A stretch of DNA of 19,445 nucleotides from an uncultured Oscillospiraceae bacterium (GTDB lineage: Bacteria > Bacillota > Clostridia > Oscillospirales > Oscillospiraceae). The stretch is taken from contig CAJLCG010000036.1 in the NCBI GenBank assembly GCA_905205085.1, positions 1 to 19,445 of the forward strand, in the 5' to 3' direction. Shown here in pieces: positions 8,426 to 14,990 of this stretch (positions are counted from its first letter, which is position 1; every line of letters starts with the position of its first letter). Under the pieces are notes generated by a model that did no database searches, had not been told where the DNA came from, and saw only the letters and a program-made list of their open reading frames with translations. Made by a program: the position numbers and the translations under genes.

Positions 8426-8980
8426 ATGGATCTGCGCGTGGAAAAAACCAAGGGGAGCATTGTCAACGCCTTTCTCAGTCTGCGGGCAAAGAAGCCTCTG
8501 GAGAAGATCACCGTGAAGGAGCTGTGCCAGCTGGCCCGAATCAATAAATCCACCTTTTATACCCACTATCCGGATATCTTTGCCCTCTCCCACGCCCTGG
8601 AGGGGGAGGTGGTGGAGGCCATCCTGGCCGACATCCCCCACCCGGAGGGGATTTTCGATCACACAGAGGAGTTTACACGGGCCCTGTTTCGATCTTGCAA
8701 CGCCCGTTCCGCCCTTATTCAGACCCTGTTTTCCGGGAGTCGGGAGGGGCGGCTCATTGAGACACTGGAGGCAGGGCTCAAGGAGCTGGCCTTTCAGCGC
8801 CGTCCGGAGTACCGCCAGGACCCGGCCAGCCATATTGTGCTCAGCTTTGTGATCTACGGGGGCTACTATGCATACCGAAAGAACCTGGATTATGGCCTGG
8901 ATCAAGTGGTAGAGCTGGTGGGCCGTCTGTCCCGGCAGGTAGGTGACTTTTTCCCGCTGGGAGAGGAAGCGCAGCCTTGA
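8426..8980 (+). CDS. TetR/AcrR-family transcriptional regulator
   Basis: This 184-residue protein has the TetR N-terminal DNA-binding domain: residues about 8-50 include AFLSLRAKKPLEKITVKELC and the recognition helix INKSTFYTHYPD. The C-terminal ligand-binding half is poorly conserved. The ATG at 8426 follows GGGGAGG with six bases of spacing; an upstream in-frame TTG lacks a ribosome site. It is divergent from glgB, which is its most likely target apart from its own gene, but no effector can be read from the sequence. Its stop codon lies within the -35 box of the alanine T-box promoter. Confidence 0.88.
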   Translation: MDLRVEKTKGSIVNAFLSLRAKKPLEKITVKELCQLARINKSTFYTHYPDIFALSHALEGEVVEAILADIPHPEGIFDHTEEFTRALFRSCNARSALIQTLFSGSREGRLIETLEAGLKELAFQRRPEYRQDPASHIVLSFVIYGGYYAYRKNLDYGLDQVVELVGRLSRQVGDFFPLGEEAQP

Positions 8981-9004
8981 CAAGGGAAAAAAATGTGATA
9001 CAAT
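8977..9004 (+). promoter_or_regulatory. Sigma-A promoter of the alanine T-box operon
   Basis: TTGACA (8977-8982) and TACAAT (8999-9004) are 16 bases apart. The -35 box contains the stop codon of the preceding TetR-type gene. Transcription would start near 9011, just before the T-box stem I. Confidence 0.75.
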
Positions 9005-9033
9005 ACCTTTGTTACACGCAAAGATGGAGCAAA

Positions 9034-9231
9034 GCTTCGGACGATGGCCCAGAGCGAGGGGGAGACGGTGAAAGCCCCCGGCCGGCAGCCGAGGCAGGCC
9101 ACTCCGGAGCGGCCCGTGACGAGCGGGACGGCTCATCCCCGTAAGCGGATGGCTGAGATGCCCCATTGGGGATAATCAGGGTGGTACCGTGGAATTTTCC
9201 GCCCCTGACTGTGGTCAGGGGCGGTTTTTTT
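9034..9231 (+). promoter_or_regulatory. T-box leader (tRNA-Ala sensing), specifier GCC
   Basis: T-box riboswitches bind uncharged tRNA and permit read-through. The stem I base pairs 9034-9041 with 9103-9110 (one G-U). The distal part has the AGAG...GGTGAAAG pattern near 9051-9074. The likely specifier codon is GCC (Ala) at 9098-9100, followed by the conserved purine A. The T-box bulge TGGTACC (9182-9188) has U as the base that pairs with tRNA discriminator A73, as expected for tRNA-Ala. The antiterminator forms from CAGGG (9177-9181) with CCCTG (9203-9207) and GTGGAA (9189-9194) with TTCCGC (9197-9202). The competing terminator is an 11-bp stem, 9199-9209 with 9214-9224, followed by T7. The downstream alaS fits the specifier. 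Confidence 0.92.
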
Positions 9232-9260
9232 GTACCCCCTGGAAAAAAGGAGGGAGAGGG

Positions 9261-9686
9261 ATGAAAAAGAAGCTGTGGGTACTGGCAGCAGCCCTTCTGG
9301 CTTGTCTGGTGGTGCTGTGCGCCTGCGACACTAAGGGAAATCCCCTGCCCCAGGGCATGGAGGAGAGCGCGGTGTTGGACCAGGGCCGCAGCGTGATGGA
9401 GCTGCTCAACCAGGGCGACTGGCAGGCAGTCTATGATCAGATGCGCTCTGACGCCAAGGAGACCACCAGCCCGGAGGGGATCGAGAGCTATATGAACTCC
9501 GCCGTGGAAAAGGCGGGCACCTTTGAAAAAGAGGAGGAAGGCATGGCCACCGGCCAGAAGCTGGACTCCGGCGAGGAGTACGCCACTGCGGTGTTTTACT
9601 GTAAGCATTCGAAAAAAGACGTGGTCTACCGCATTGCCTTTGACACCGATATGGTGATGATTGGCCTGGAAATCAAGACAAAGTAA
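9261..9686 (+). CDS. Small lipoprotein, DUF3887-like, between the T-box and alaS
   Basis: A 141-residue predicted lipoprotein. It has a lysine-rich start (MKKK), a hydrophobic stretch at 5-20, and a lipobox LCAC with the modified cysteine at 22. The mature part is acidic and about 120 residues long, with a pattern (SVMELLNQGDWQAVYDQM, then a C-terminal beta-rich portion) that resembles the DUF3887 family; that assignment is from memory and tentative. The ATG follows GGAGGGAGAGGG. It is the first gene after the alanine T-box terminator and ends 25 bases before alaS. It should therefore be induced by alanine starvation together with alaS. Its function is unknown. Confidence 0.82.
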   Translation: MKKKLWVLAAALLACLVVLCACDTKGNPLPQGMEESAVLDQGRSVMELLNQGDWQAVYDQMRSDAKETTSPEGIESYMNSAVEKAGTFEKEEEGMATGQKLDSGEEYATAVFYCKHSKKDVVYRIAFDTDMVMIGLEIKTK

Positions 9687-9711
9687 GAGAACGATATTGG
9701 AGGTAATACCT

Positions 9712-12384
9712 ATGTACGATCCTAAGCCCTTTGGCTTAAATGAACTGCGCGAGATGTTCCTGTCCTTCTTTGAGACCAAGGGACACCTGCGCCTGCCCAG
9801 CTTTTCCCTGATTCCTCAGAACGACGCCAGCCTGCTGCTCATCAACTCCGGCATGGCCCCCATGAAGCCCTTCTTCACCGGTGAGCAGGAGCCCCCCCGT
9901 CACCGGGTGACCACCTGCCAGAAGTGCATCCGCACCGGCGATATTGAGAATATCGGCAAGACCGCCCGCCACGGCACCTACTTTGAGATGCTGGGCAACT
10001 TCTCCTTCGGTGACTACTTCAAGAAGGAGGCCATTCACTGGGCCTGGGAGTTTCTGACCAGCAAGGAGTGGGTGGGCCTGGACCCCGAGCGCCTCTACCC
10101 CTCCGTCTTTGCCGGCAATGAGACCACCCCCGCCGACGACGAGGCCTTCCGCATCTGGAACGAGGAAATTGGCATCCCTGCCGAGCGCATCTTCAAGTTC
10201 GGCAAGGAGGACAACTTCTGGGAGCACGGCTCCGGCCCCTGCGGCCCCTGCTCTGAGATCTACTACGACCGCGGCGAGCAGTGGGGCTGCGGCAAGCCCG
10301 GCTGTACCGTGGGCTGTGACTGCGACCGGTATATCGAGGTGTGGAACGTGGTGTTCTCCCAGTTTGACAACGACGGCGAGAACCACTACACCGAGCTTAA
10401 GCAGAAGAACATCGACACCGGCATGGGCCTGGAGCGTCTGGCCTGCGTGTGTCAGGGCGTGCCCTCCCTGTTTGACGTGGACACCGTCATGAACATCACC
10501 CGCAAGGTCACTGAGATCACCGGCGCCTCCTACGGCCAGAGCCACGCCACTGACGTGTCCCTGCGCGTGATCACCGACCACATCCGTTCCGCTACCTTCA
10601 TGATCTGCGACGGCGTGCTGCCCTCCAACGAAGGCCGGGGCTACGTGCTGCGCCGCCTGCTGCGCCGGGCCGCCCGCCACGGCAAGCTGCTGGGCGTGAA
10701 CGACCCCTTCCTGTACACCGTGTGTGACACCGTCATCCACGAGAACGAGGGCCACTACCCCGAGCTGCGAGAGCGCCAGGACTATATCACCAAGGTCATC
10801 CGTGTTGAGGAGGAGAACTTCGCCAAGACCATTGACAGTGGTCTGAAGATCTTTGGCGACATGCTCTCCGAGCACAAGGCCAAGGGGGAGACCACCTTCT
10901 CCGGCGCTGATGCCTTCAAGCTGTATGATACCTATGGCTTCCCCATCGACCTGACCCTGGAGATGGTGGAGGAGCAGGGCATGAAGCTGGACGAGGCTGA
11001 GTTCCACAAGCAGATGGACGAGCAGCGCCAGCGCGCCCGGAAGGCCCGTGAGGCTCTGGGCGATCTGGGCTGGGCCGGCGTGGAGTTCGGCAAGGATGTG
11101 CCCGAGACCGAGTTTGTGGGCTATGAAAACACCGCCATCGACGACGCCAAGGTGGTGGCCCTGGTAGTGGAGAACGAGCAGGCCGAGGAGATCATGCCCG
11201 GCGTAGAGGCCATCGTGGTGCTGGACAAGACTCCTTTCTACGCCGAGATGGGCGGCCAGGTAGCCGACCACGGCACCATTTCCGCCGACGGTGTCACCTT
11301 CCAGGTCACGGACGTGCAGAAGAACAAGGGCGGCAAGTATATGCACACCGGTAAGCTGACCCAGGGCGTGCTGAAGGTGGGCGACACCGTCTCCGCCTCC
11401 ATTGATGTGAAGCGCCGCAAGGCCGTTATGCGTGCCCACTCCGCCACCCACCTGCTGGATAAGGCTCTGCGCACCGTGCTGGGTGACCACGTCCATCAGG
11501 CCGGCTCTCTGGTGGAGGAGGACCGCCTGCGCTTCGATTTTACCCACTTCTCCGCTCTGACCGCTGAGGAGCTGGCCAAGGTATCCGCTATGGTCAATGA
11601 GGCGGTGCTGGAGGGCTATGATATCCACACCGACGTGCTGCCCATCGAGGAGGCCAAGAAGAAGGGCGCCATCGCCTTGTTCGGTGAGAAGTACGGTGAT
11701 ACCGTCCGCGTGGTGGACATGGGCGAAGGTTACTCCGTGGAGTTCTGCGGCGGTACCCACCTGGACAACACCGCCAAAGTGGGCGTGTTCCATATCTCCA
11801 GCGAGTTCTCCGTGGCCAGCGGCGTGCGCCGCATTGAGGCCACCACTGGTAAGGCCTCTCTGGACGTGATGAACCGCAACCAGGAGATGCTCTTCCAGGC
11901 TGCTGCTGCTCTGAAGGCTAAGCCCGGCGAGCTGCGGGAGAAGGCGGAGCAGACCATGCTGGAGGTCAAGACTTTGCACCAGATGGTGGAGAAGTTCAAG
12001 GCCAAGGAGTCCGCTGGTGAGGCCGACCGCTTCCTGTTCGGTGCCCGCCAGGTGGGCGAGCTGAAGGTGCTGACCGCCACCATCGCCGACGCGGACGCCA
12101 ACAAGCTGCGCCAGATGGGCGATATGCTCCGGGATAAGGCCCCCAACGTGGTGGCTGTGCTGGCTACCGTCAACGGCGAGAAGATCACCTTCCTGGCCGT
12201 GTGCGGCAAGGAGGCCGTTGCCAAGGGTATCAAGGCCGGTGAGATCATCAAGAACGTCACTGCCATCTGCGGTGGCAAGGGCGGCGGCAAGCCGGACAGC
12301 GCCATGGGCGGTGGTACGAACGTACTGAAGCTGGATGATGCTTTGGCTTCTATCGACGACTTTGTGGCTGGTAAGCTGAACTAA
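9712..12384 (+). CDS. alaS: Alanyl-tRNA synthetase
   Basis: AlaS charges tRNA-Ala and clears mis-made Ser- and Gly-tRNA-Ala. The 890-residue protein is of normal length. The class II catalytic core occupies about 1-250 (motif 2 region HGTYFEMLGNFSFGDYF at 87-103, motif 3 GMGLERLACV). The tRNA-binding region follows. The editing domain has HSATH (576-580) and CGGTH (679-683), which provide the zinc/editing ligands, and the C-Ala domain ends the protein. The ATG at 9712 follows TTGGAGG. The final 26 codons, including the stop (12307-12384), are repeated downstream with silent differences only. They also use more T-ending codons (GAT GAT GCT TTG GCT TCT) than the rest of the gene. Confidence 0.98.
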   Translation: MYDPKPFGLNELREMFLSFFETKGHLRLPSFSLIPQNDASLLLINSGMAPMKPFFTGEQEPPRHRVTTCQKCIRTGDIENIGKTARHGTYFEMLGNFSFGDYFKKEAIHWAWEFLTSKEWVGLDPERLYPSVFAGNETTPADDEAFRIWNEEIGIPAERIFKFGKEDNFWEHGSGPCGPCSEIYYDRGEQWGCGKPGCTVGCDCDRYIEVWNVVFSQFDNDGENHYTELKQKNIDTGMGLERLACVCQGVPSLFDVDTVMNITRKVTEITGASYGQSHATDVSLRVITDHIRSATFMICDGVLPSNEGRGYVLRRLLRRAARHGKLLGVNDPFLYTVCDTVIHENEGHYPELRERQDYITKVIRVEEENFAKTIDSGLKIFGDMLSEHKAKGETTFSGADAFKLYDTYGFPIDLTLEMVEEQGMKLDEAEFHKQMDEQRQRARKAREALGDLGWAGVEFGKDVPETEFVGYENTAIDDAKVVALVVENEQAEEIMPGVEAIVVLDKTPFYAEMGGQVADHGTISADGVTFQVTDVQKNKGGKYMHTGKLTQGVLKVGDTVSASIDVKRRKAVMRAHSATHLLDKALRTVLGDHVHQAGSLVEEDRLRFDFTHFSALTAEELAKVSAMVNEAVLEGYDIHTDVLPIEEAKKKGAIALFGEKYGDTVRVVDMGEGYSVEFCGGTHLDNTAKVGVFHISSEFSVASGVRRIEATTGKASLDVMNRNQEMLFQAAAALKAKPGELREKAEQTMLEVKTLHQMVEKFKAKESAGEADRFLFGARQVGELKVLTATIADADANKLRQMGDMLRDKAPNVVAVLATVNGEKITFLAVCGKEAVAKGIKAGEIIKNVTAICGGKGGGKPDSAMGGGTNVLKLDDALASIDDFVAGKLN

Positions 12385-12569
12385 GCCCATGCGCAGATCC
12401 GGCGCAGACGCCGCCAAGCAAGGATTTTGACCAAGAATAGAACTTGGGTTTACGGGGCCCCCGCCGGAGCCCAACGAAGTGGGTCCGGTGGGGAGAGGAG
12501 GAGCAAGGGAGCGGGTGCAGCTTTTGCCGACAGGCAGAAGCGGAGCCAAGCGGACTTTGCGACGACGAG
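12385..12569 (+). mobile_element. Hairpin-rich insert between two copies of the alaS 3' end
   Basis: This 185-bp sequence starts at the alaS stop codon and ends at a second copy of the gene's tail. It is highly structured. CCAAG/CTTGG pair at 12431-12447, a 14-bp stem with one bulge lies at 12459-12493 (loop ACGAAG), and GCTTTTGCC pairs with GGCAGAAGC at 12520-12541. It contains no convincing gene. A frame open from 12441 runs into the repeated tail but has only a TTG start and no ribosome site. It shares short anchors with the insert behind the HIT gene (CGCCG..CAAGC then TTTTG, and a TTGCGAC end), so both may belong to one family of small repeats. Mobility is inferred. Confidence 0.5.
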
Positions 12570-12647
12570 GGCGGCGGTACGAATGTGCTGAAGCTGGATG
12601 ATGCTTTGGCTTCTATCGACGACTTTGTGGCTGGAAAGCTGAACTGA
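12570..12647 (+). pseudogene. Detached second copy of the last 26 codons of alaS
   Basis: These 78 bases repeat 12307-12384 at an offset of 263 bp. There are five substitutions: GGT/GGC, AAC/AAT, GTA/GTG, GGT/GGA and TAA/TGA. All are silent or exchange one stop for another, so both copies encode GGGTNVLKL...AGKLN. Similarity ends abruptly on the 5' side. The copy has no start codon or ribosome site. Because the operon terminator follows this copy, it probably marks the original position of the gene's end, and the first copy plus the insert were added. Confidence 0.9.
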
Positions 12648-12665
12648 GTATTTTAAATCACAGCA

Positions 12666-12701
12666 TAAGGGACGGTCCCCGGACCGTCCCTTACATTTTT
12701 T
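12666..12701 (+). terminator. Intrinsic terminator of the alaS operon
   Basis: TAAGGGACGGTCC (12666-12678) is followed almost at once by its complement (12681-12693), and a T6 run ends at 12701. The stem is strong with a short C-rich loop. It lies behind the second alaS tail, 280 bases after the functional stop codon. Confidence 0.85.
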
Positions 12702-12710
12702 CTTCTGCTT

Positions 12711-12739
12711 TGCAACATTCTCGCCCATTCAATCGTGTA
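12711..12739 (+). promoter_or_regulatory. Candidate ECF-type autoregulated promoter
   Basis: TGCAAC (12711-12716) and CGTGTA (12734-12739) are 17 bases apart. This resembles the AAC...CGT signature of promoters recognised by ECF sigma factors, which often drive their own genes. No sigma-A promoter is obvious between the alaS terminator and the sigma gene. The match is short, so the call is tentative. Confidence 0.4.
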
Positions 12740-12770
12740 TCAGACAGAAAGACAAAAGGAGGTGTCCGAA

Positions 12771-13265
12771 ATGAACCGTGCACACAGCCAGGAGGAGATG
12801 GCCGCCCTCTACCGCCGCCATGTATCTATGGTGTATCAGATCTGTCTGATGCTGCTGAAAAACGTGCCGGACGCGGAGGACGCCACCCAGAATGTTTTTC
12901 GCAAGGTGATGGAACAGGACAAGCCTTTCCGTGATCCGGAGCATGAAAAGGCCTGGCTGATCGTCACCGCCCGAAATGAGTGTCGGGACCAGCTGAAGCA
13001 CTGGTGGCGCAGGAACCGGGAGAGCGAAACCGCGCTGCTGCATGTAAGCAGCCGGCAGCCCGAGGACAACGGGCTGAAGGAGCTGATCTGGGAGCTGCCG
13101 GAACAGGACCGCCTGGTGCTGTATCTCTACTACTACCAGGGCTATACCGCCCAGGAAATTGCGGAGCTCTTGGGAAAGAACCCGTCCACGGTTCGCACCT
13201 GGCTGGTTCGGGCACGGAAAAAGCTGAAATTGAGAATGGAGGCGGAAGGATATGACATCCCGTGA
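12771..13265 (+). CDS. ECF-type RNA polymerase sigma factor (sigma-70 family)
   Basis: A 164-residue group 4 sigma factor. Region 2 spans about 10-80 (ALYRRHVSMVYQICLMLLKN, DAEDATQNVF, then the promoter-melting segment KAWLIVTARNECRDQLK). Region 4 spans about 104-155 with the helix-turn-helix GYTAQEIAELLGKNPSTVRT. The ATG at 12771 follows AAAAGGAGGT with seven bases of spacing; an upstream GTG in frame is less likely. The gene overlaps the next one by 14 bases, and that product looks like its membrane-bound anti-sigma factor. The inducing signal cannot be inferred. Confidence 0.92.
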   Translation: MNRAHSQEEMAALYRRHVSMVYQICLMLLKNVPDAEDATQNVFRKVMEQDKPFRDPEHEKAWLIVTARNECRDQLKHWWRRNRESETALLHVSSRQPEDNGLKELIWELPEQDRLVLYLYYYQGYTAQEIAELLGKNPSTVRTWLVRARKKLKLRMEAEGYDIP

Positions 13266-14286
13266 TTTGAACCAAATTTTTGAAGAATTTGCGCCCACCG
13301 GGGAACAGGAACAGGCTATGCTTGACCGCCTCCTGACCGAGCAGAAGGAGGTCAGACCTGTGAATCGAATCAAAAAAATGACGGTTGTTTTGGTGGCTGC
13401 GGCGCTGATGCTGATGGCCTGCGCCTTTACGGTGGTTACCGGGTTGGATCAGCGGATTTTGACGTATTTTGACGGTGGAGAGGAGCAGGCCCAGCTGGTG
13501 TCCGGTGGTGTGGTCGAGGTGGAGAAAAGCTTCCACTATGAAAACGGATGGACCATAAATATCCAGCAGGTGCTGGCGGACCGGTATTCCCTGGCGGTTT
13601 TGGCCGAGGTTGTCGCCCCGGAGGGAACCGTGCTGGACGGGGAGAACTACTATTTCGAGCTTGGCATGGAGGTAGCCTCCCAGATGCAGGGCCAAGAGGG
13701 AGTGGGAAGCTGGGGCTACGGCCCGGTCATCCTGGAGCAGGGAGATGGGCAGGACAATCGGCTCACCTTCCTGTGCACCAGAGGGTCCCAGCAGGCCGAA
13801 GGCCAGAGCTTGAACGGGCAGAGTTTGACGCTGACTCCCATGTGGCTGCAGGAGAGCGGAGGGAGCAAGCTGCGTGTAGATTTCTCGGAAGAGGAACAGA
13901 GCTGCACCGTGCAGCTGCCGGAGAAGGACAGCGGCAGGACCTATGAGGTCAACGCACCCATCCAGGTGGGCGAAGAAGAGATGAACCTGGGTGAGCTCTA
14001 CCTCTCGCCTATCGGCGTGGCCTTCTCCTTGCAAGGCGAGGAGAACGATTCCCGGATGTGGGGACCGACAGAGATGAGCTATATGGAAGAAGGGGCAGTC
14101 CTGCACATGGCAGATGGCAAAGCGGTGGCTGTGCGGCGTGTGGTGTCCCAGACCTACGACCAGAACACCGGAGCGGCATACTGTGTCTTCCAGACGGAGG
14201 AGATCGTGAAGCCGGAGAATGTGGTCTCGGTCACCCTTCTGGGGCAGACATTTTCCCTGGATGGTCTCACCCCTGTGGAAGGCTGA
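13252..14286 (+). CDS. Membrane protein, probable anti-sigma factor with extracytoplasmic sensor domain
   Basis: A 344-residue protein with a short cytoplasmic N-terminus (about 1-42, acidic at first and basic near the membrane), one transmembrane helix at about 43-63, and a roughly 280-residue extracytoplasmic domain rich in beta-type sequence. The layout resembles DUF4179/RsgI-like partners encoded next to ECF sigma factors in Clostridia. I see no clear zinc-binding anti-sigma motif (HxxxCxxC) in the N-terminus, so it is not a ZAS-type protein. The start overlaps the end of the sigma gene by 14 bases, indicating translational coupling. The pairing, not sequence identity, is the main reason for the call. 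Confidence 0.72.
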   Translation: MTSRDLNQIFEEFAPTGEQEQAMLDRLLTEQKEVRPVNRIKKMTVVLVAAALMLMACAFTVVTGLDQRILTYFDGGEEQAQLVSGGVVEVEKSFHYENGWTINIQQVLADRYSLAVLAEVVAPEGTVLDGENYYFELGMEVASQMQGQEGVGSWGYGPVILEQGDGQDNRLTFLCTRGSQQAEGQSLNGQSLTLTPMWLQESGGSKLRVDFSEEEQSCTVQLPEKDSGRTYEVNAPIQVGEEEMNLGELYLSPIGVAFSLQGEENDSRMWGPTEMSYMEEGAVLHMADGKAVAVRRVVSQTYDQNTGAAYCVFQTEEIVKPENVVSVTLLGQTFSLDGLTPVEG

Positions 14287-14298
14287 GACGATTGCCCA

Positions 14299-14326
14299 TT
14301 GCAATTTCGTAAAAATGGGGTACAAT
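14299..14326 (+). promoter_or_regulatory. Predicted promoter of the HIT-family gene
   Basis: TTGCAA (14299-14304) and TACAAT (14321-14326) are 16 bases apart, just after the anti-sigma gene. They give a leader of about 25 bases before the HIT ATG. Confidence 0.5.
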
Positions 14327-14358
14327 GGTCTTACTTGACAAACAAAGGAGGTTTATCC

Positions 14359-14697
14359 ATGTCCGATTGTCTGTTTTGTAAGATCGCAAACGGCCAGATC
14401 CCGTCCAACAAGGTCTATGAGGACGAGACGGTCTATGCCTTTTACGACATCGACCCTCAGGCGCCCACCCATTTTCTGGTGATCCCCAAGACCCACATCG
14501 CTTCCGTGGCTGAAGTCACTCCTGAAAATGCCACGGTGGTGGCCCACATCTTTGCCGTCATCTCCAAGGTGACCAAGGAGCTGGGTCTGGAGAGCTACCG
14601 GGTGGTCTCCAACATCGGCGAGCAGGCCGGCCAGAGTGTGCCGCACCTGCACTTCCACGTGCTGGCTGGCCGCGACATGACCTGGCCTCCGGGCTAA
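14359..14697 (+). CDS. HIT-family nucleotide hydrolase (Hint-like)
   Basis: A 112-residue histidine-triad protein, the usual Hint/HinT length. Members hydrolyse nucleoside phosphoramidates and acyl-adenylates in the cytoplasm. The catalytic motif HLHFHV is at 96-101, with His98 as the expected nucleophile. The N-terminus has CLFC (4-7), a Cys pair that often binds zinc in Firmicute members, and FLVIPKTH at 39-46. The ATG at 14359 follows AAAGGAGG. The last 26 codons, which contain the whole histidine triad, are repeated 233 bp downstream with silent changes only. Confidence 0.95.
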   Translation: MSDCLFCKIANGQIPSNKVYEDETVYAFYDIDPQAPTHFLVIPKTHIASVAEVTPENATVVAHIFAVISKVTKELGLESYRVVSNIGEQAGQSVPHLHFHVLAGRDMTWPPG

Positions 14698-14852
14698 TTG
14701 GCCTGCGAGCCGATTTCCGCCCCACCGGGGCGGCGGCGCTTTTGCGCCGGACAAGCGTTTTGCGCGATGCGCAAAACCTTGGCGGAGGCGGGATTTACTC
14801 CCGCCGAGCATAAAAAATCCGGGGTCCCCATTGGCGCTTGCGACAATGGGGG
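14698..14852 (+). mobile_element. Hairpin-rich insert between two copies of the HIT gene 3' end
   Basis: This 155-bp sequence begins at the HIT stop codon and consists almost entirely of hairpins: CCGCCCC/GGGGCGG (14717-14733), CGGCGC/GCGCCG (14734-14749), GTTTTGCGC/GCGCAAAAC (14757-14777), GGCGGGA/TCCCGCC (14787-14805) and CCCCATTG/CAATGGGG (14826-14851). No coding region is supported. It shares short anchors with the insert behind alaS and takes the same position relative to a duplicated tail. It may be a small non-autonomous repeat element or the remnant of a larger one; no transposase or integrase is visible. Confidence 0.55.
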
Positions 14853-14930
14853 GAGCAGGCGGGGCAGAGCGTGCCCCATTTGCACTTCCATGTGCTGGCT
14901 GGCCGTGACATGACCTGGCCTCCGGGCTAA
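14853..14930 (+). pseudogene. Detached second copy of the last 26 codons of the HIT gene
   Basis: This segment repeats 14620-14697 with eight substitutions in 78 bases, all silent (for example GCC/GCG, CCG/CCC, CTG/TTG, CGC/CGT). It still encodes [20 protein letters not shown] and the rest of the tail to the stop codon. One further Gly codon upstream and four bases after the stop also match. There is no start or ribosome site. The convergent terminator lies just beyond this copy, so it probably marks the original end of the gene. Confidence 0.92.
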
Positions 14931-14952
14931 TTGGTAGCTGGAAACAAACAAC

Positions 14953-14987
14953 ACGCCCCTCGTTCCCAAACAGGGAACGAGGGGCGT
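14953..14987. terminator. Bidirectional terminator between the HIT gene and the VanZ-like gene
   Basis: A perfect 15-bp stem (14953-14967 with 14973-14987, loop AAACA) lies between two converging genes. On the minus strand it is followed by a T-rich stretch; on the plus strand by ATTATTT. It ends three bases before the stop codon of the minus-strand gene. Confidence 0.75.
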
Positions 14988-14990
14988 ACA

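Noticed and set aside
9736..12549. A 937-codon open frame on the minus strand, longer than alaS itself
   Set aside because: It is antisense to alaS and has a low-complexity composition rich in His, Gly, Leu and Val. Strong C/G third-position bias in the real gene removes stop codons from this frame. No ribosome site or family motif was found.
12444..12647. A 67-codon frame through the alaS insert into the second tail
   Set aside because: It begins with TTG, has no ribosome site, and half of it is the duplicated alaS end. It is kept as an observation about the insert, not as a gene.
14698..14852. The hairpin array as a CRISPR or integron attC array
   Set aside because: The hairpins differ from one another, there are no regular direct repeats with spacers, and no attC core sites or integrase are seen.
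12307..14930. The repeated gene tails as a diversity-generating (template/variable) repeat system
   Set aside because: Such systems change adenines and alter residues, and need a reverse transcriptase. Here every change is silent and no reverse transcriptase is in view.
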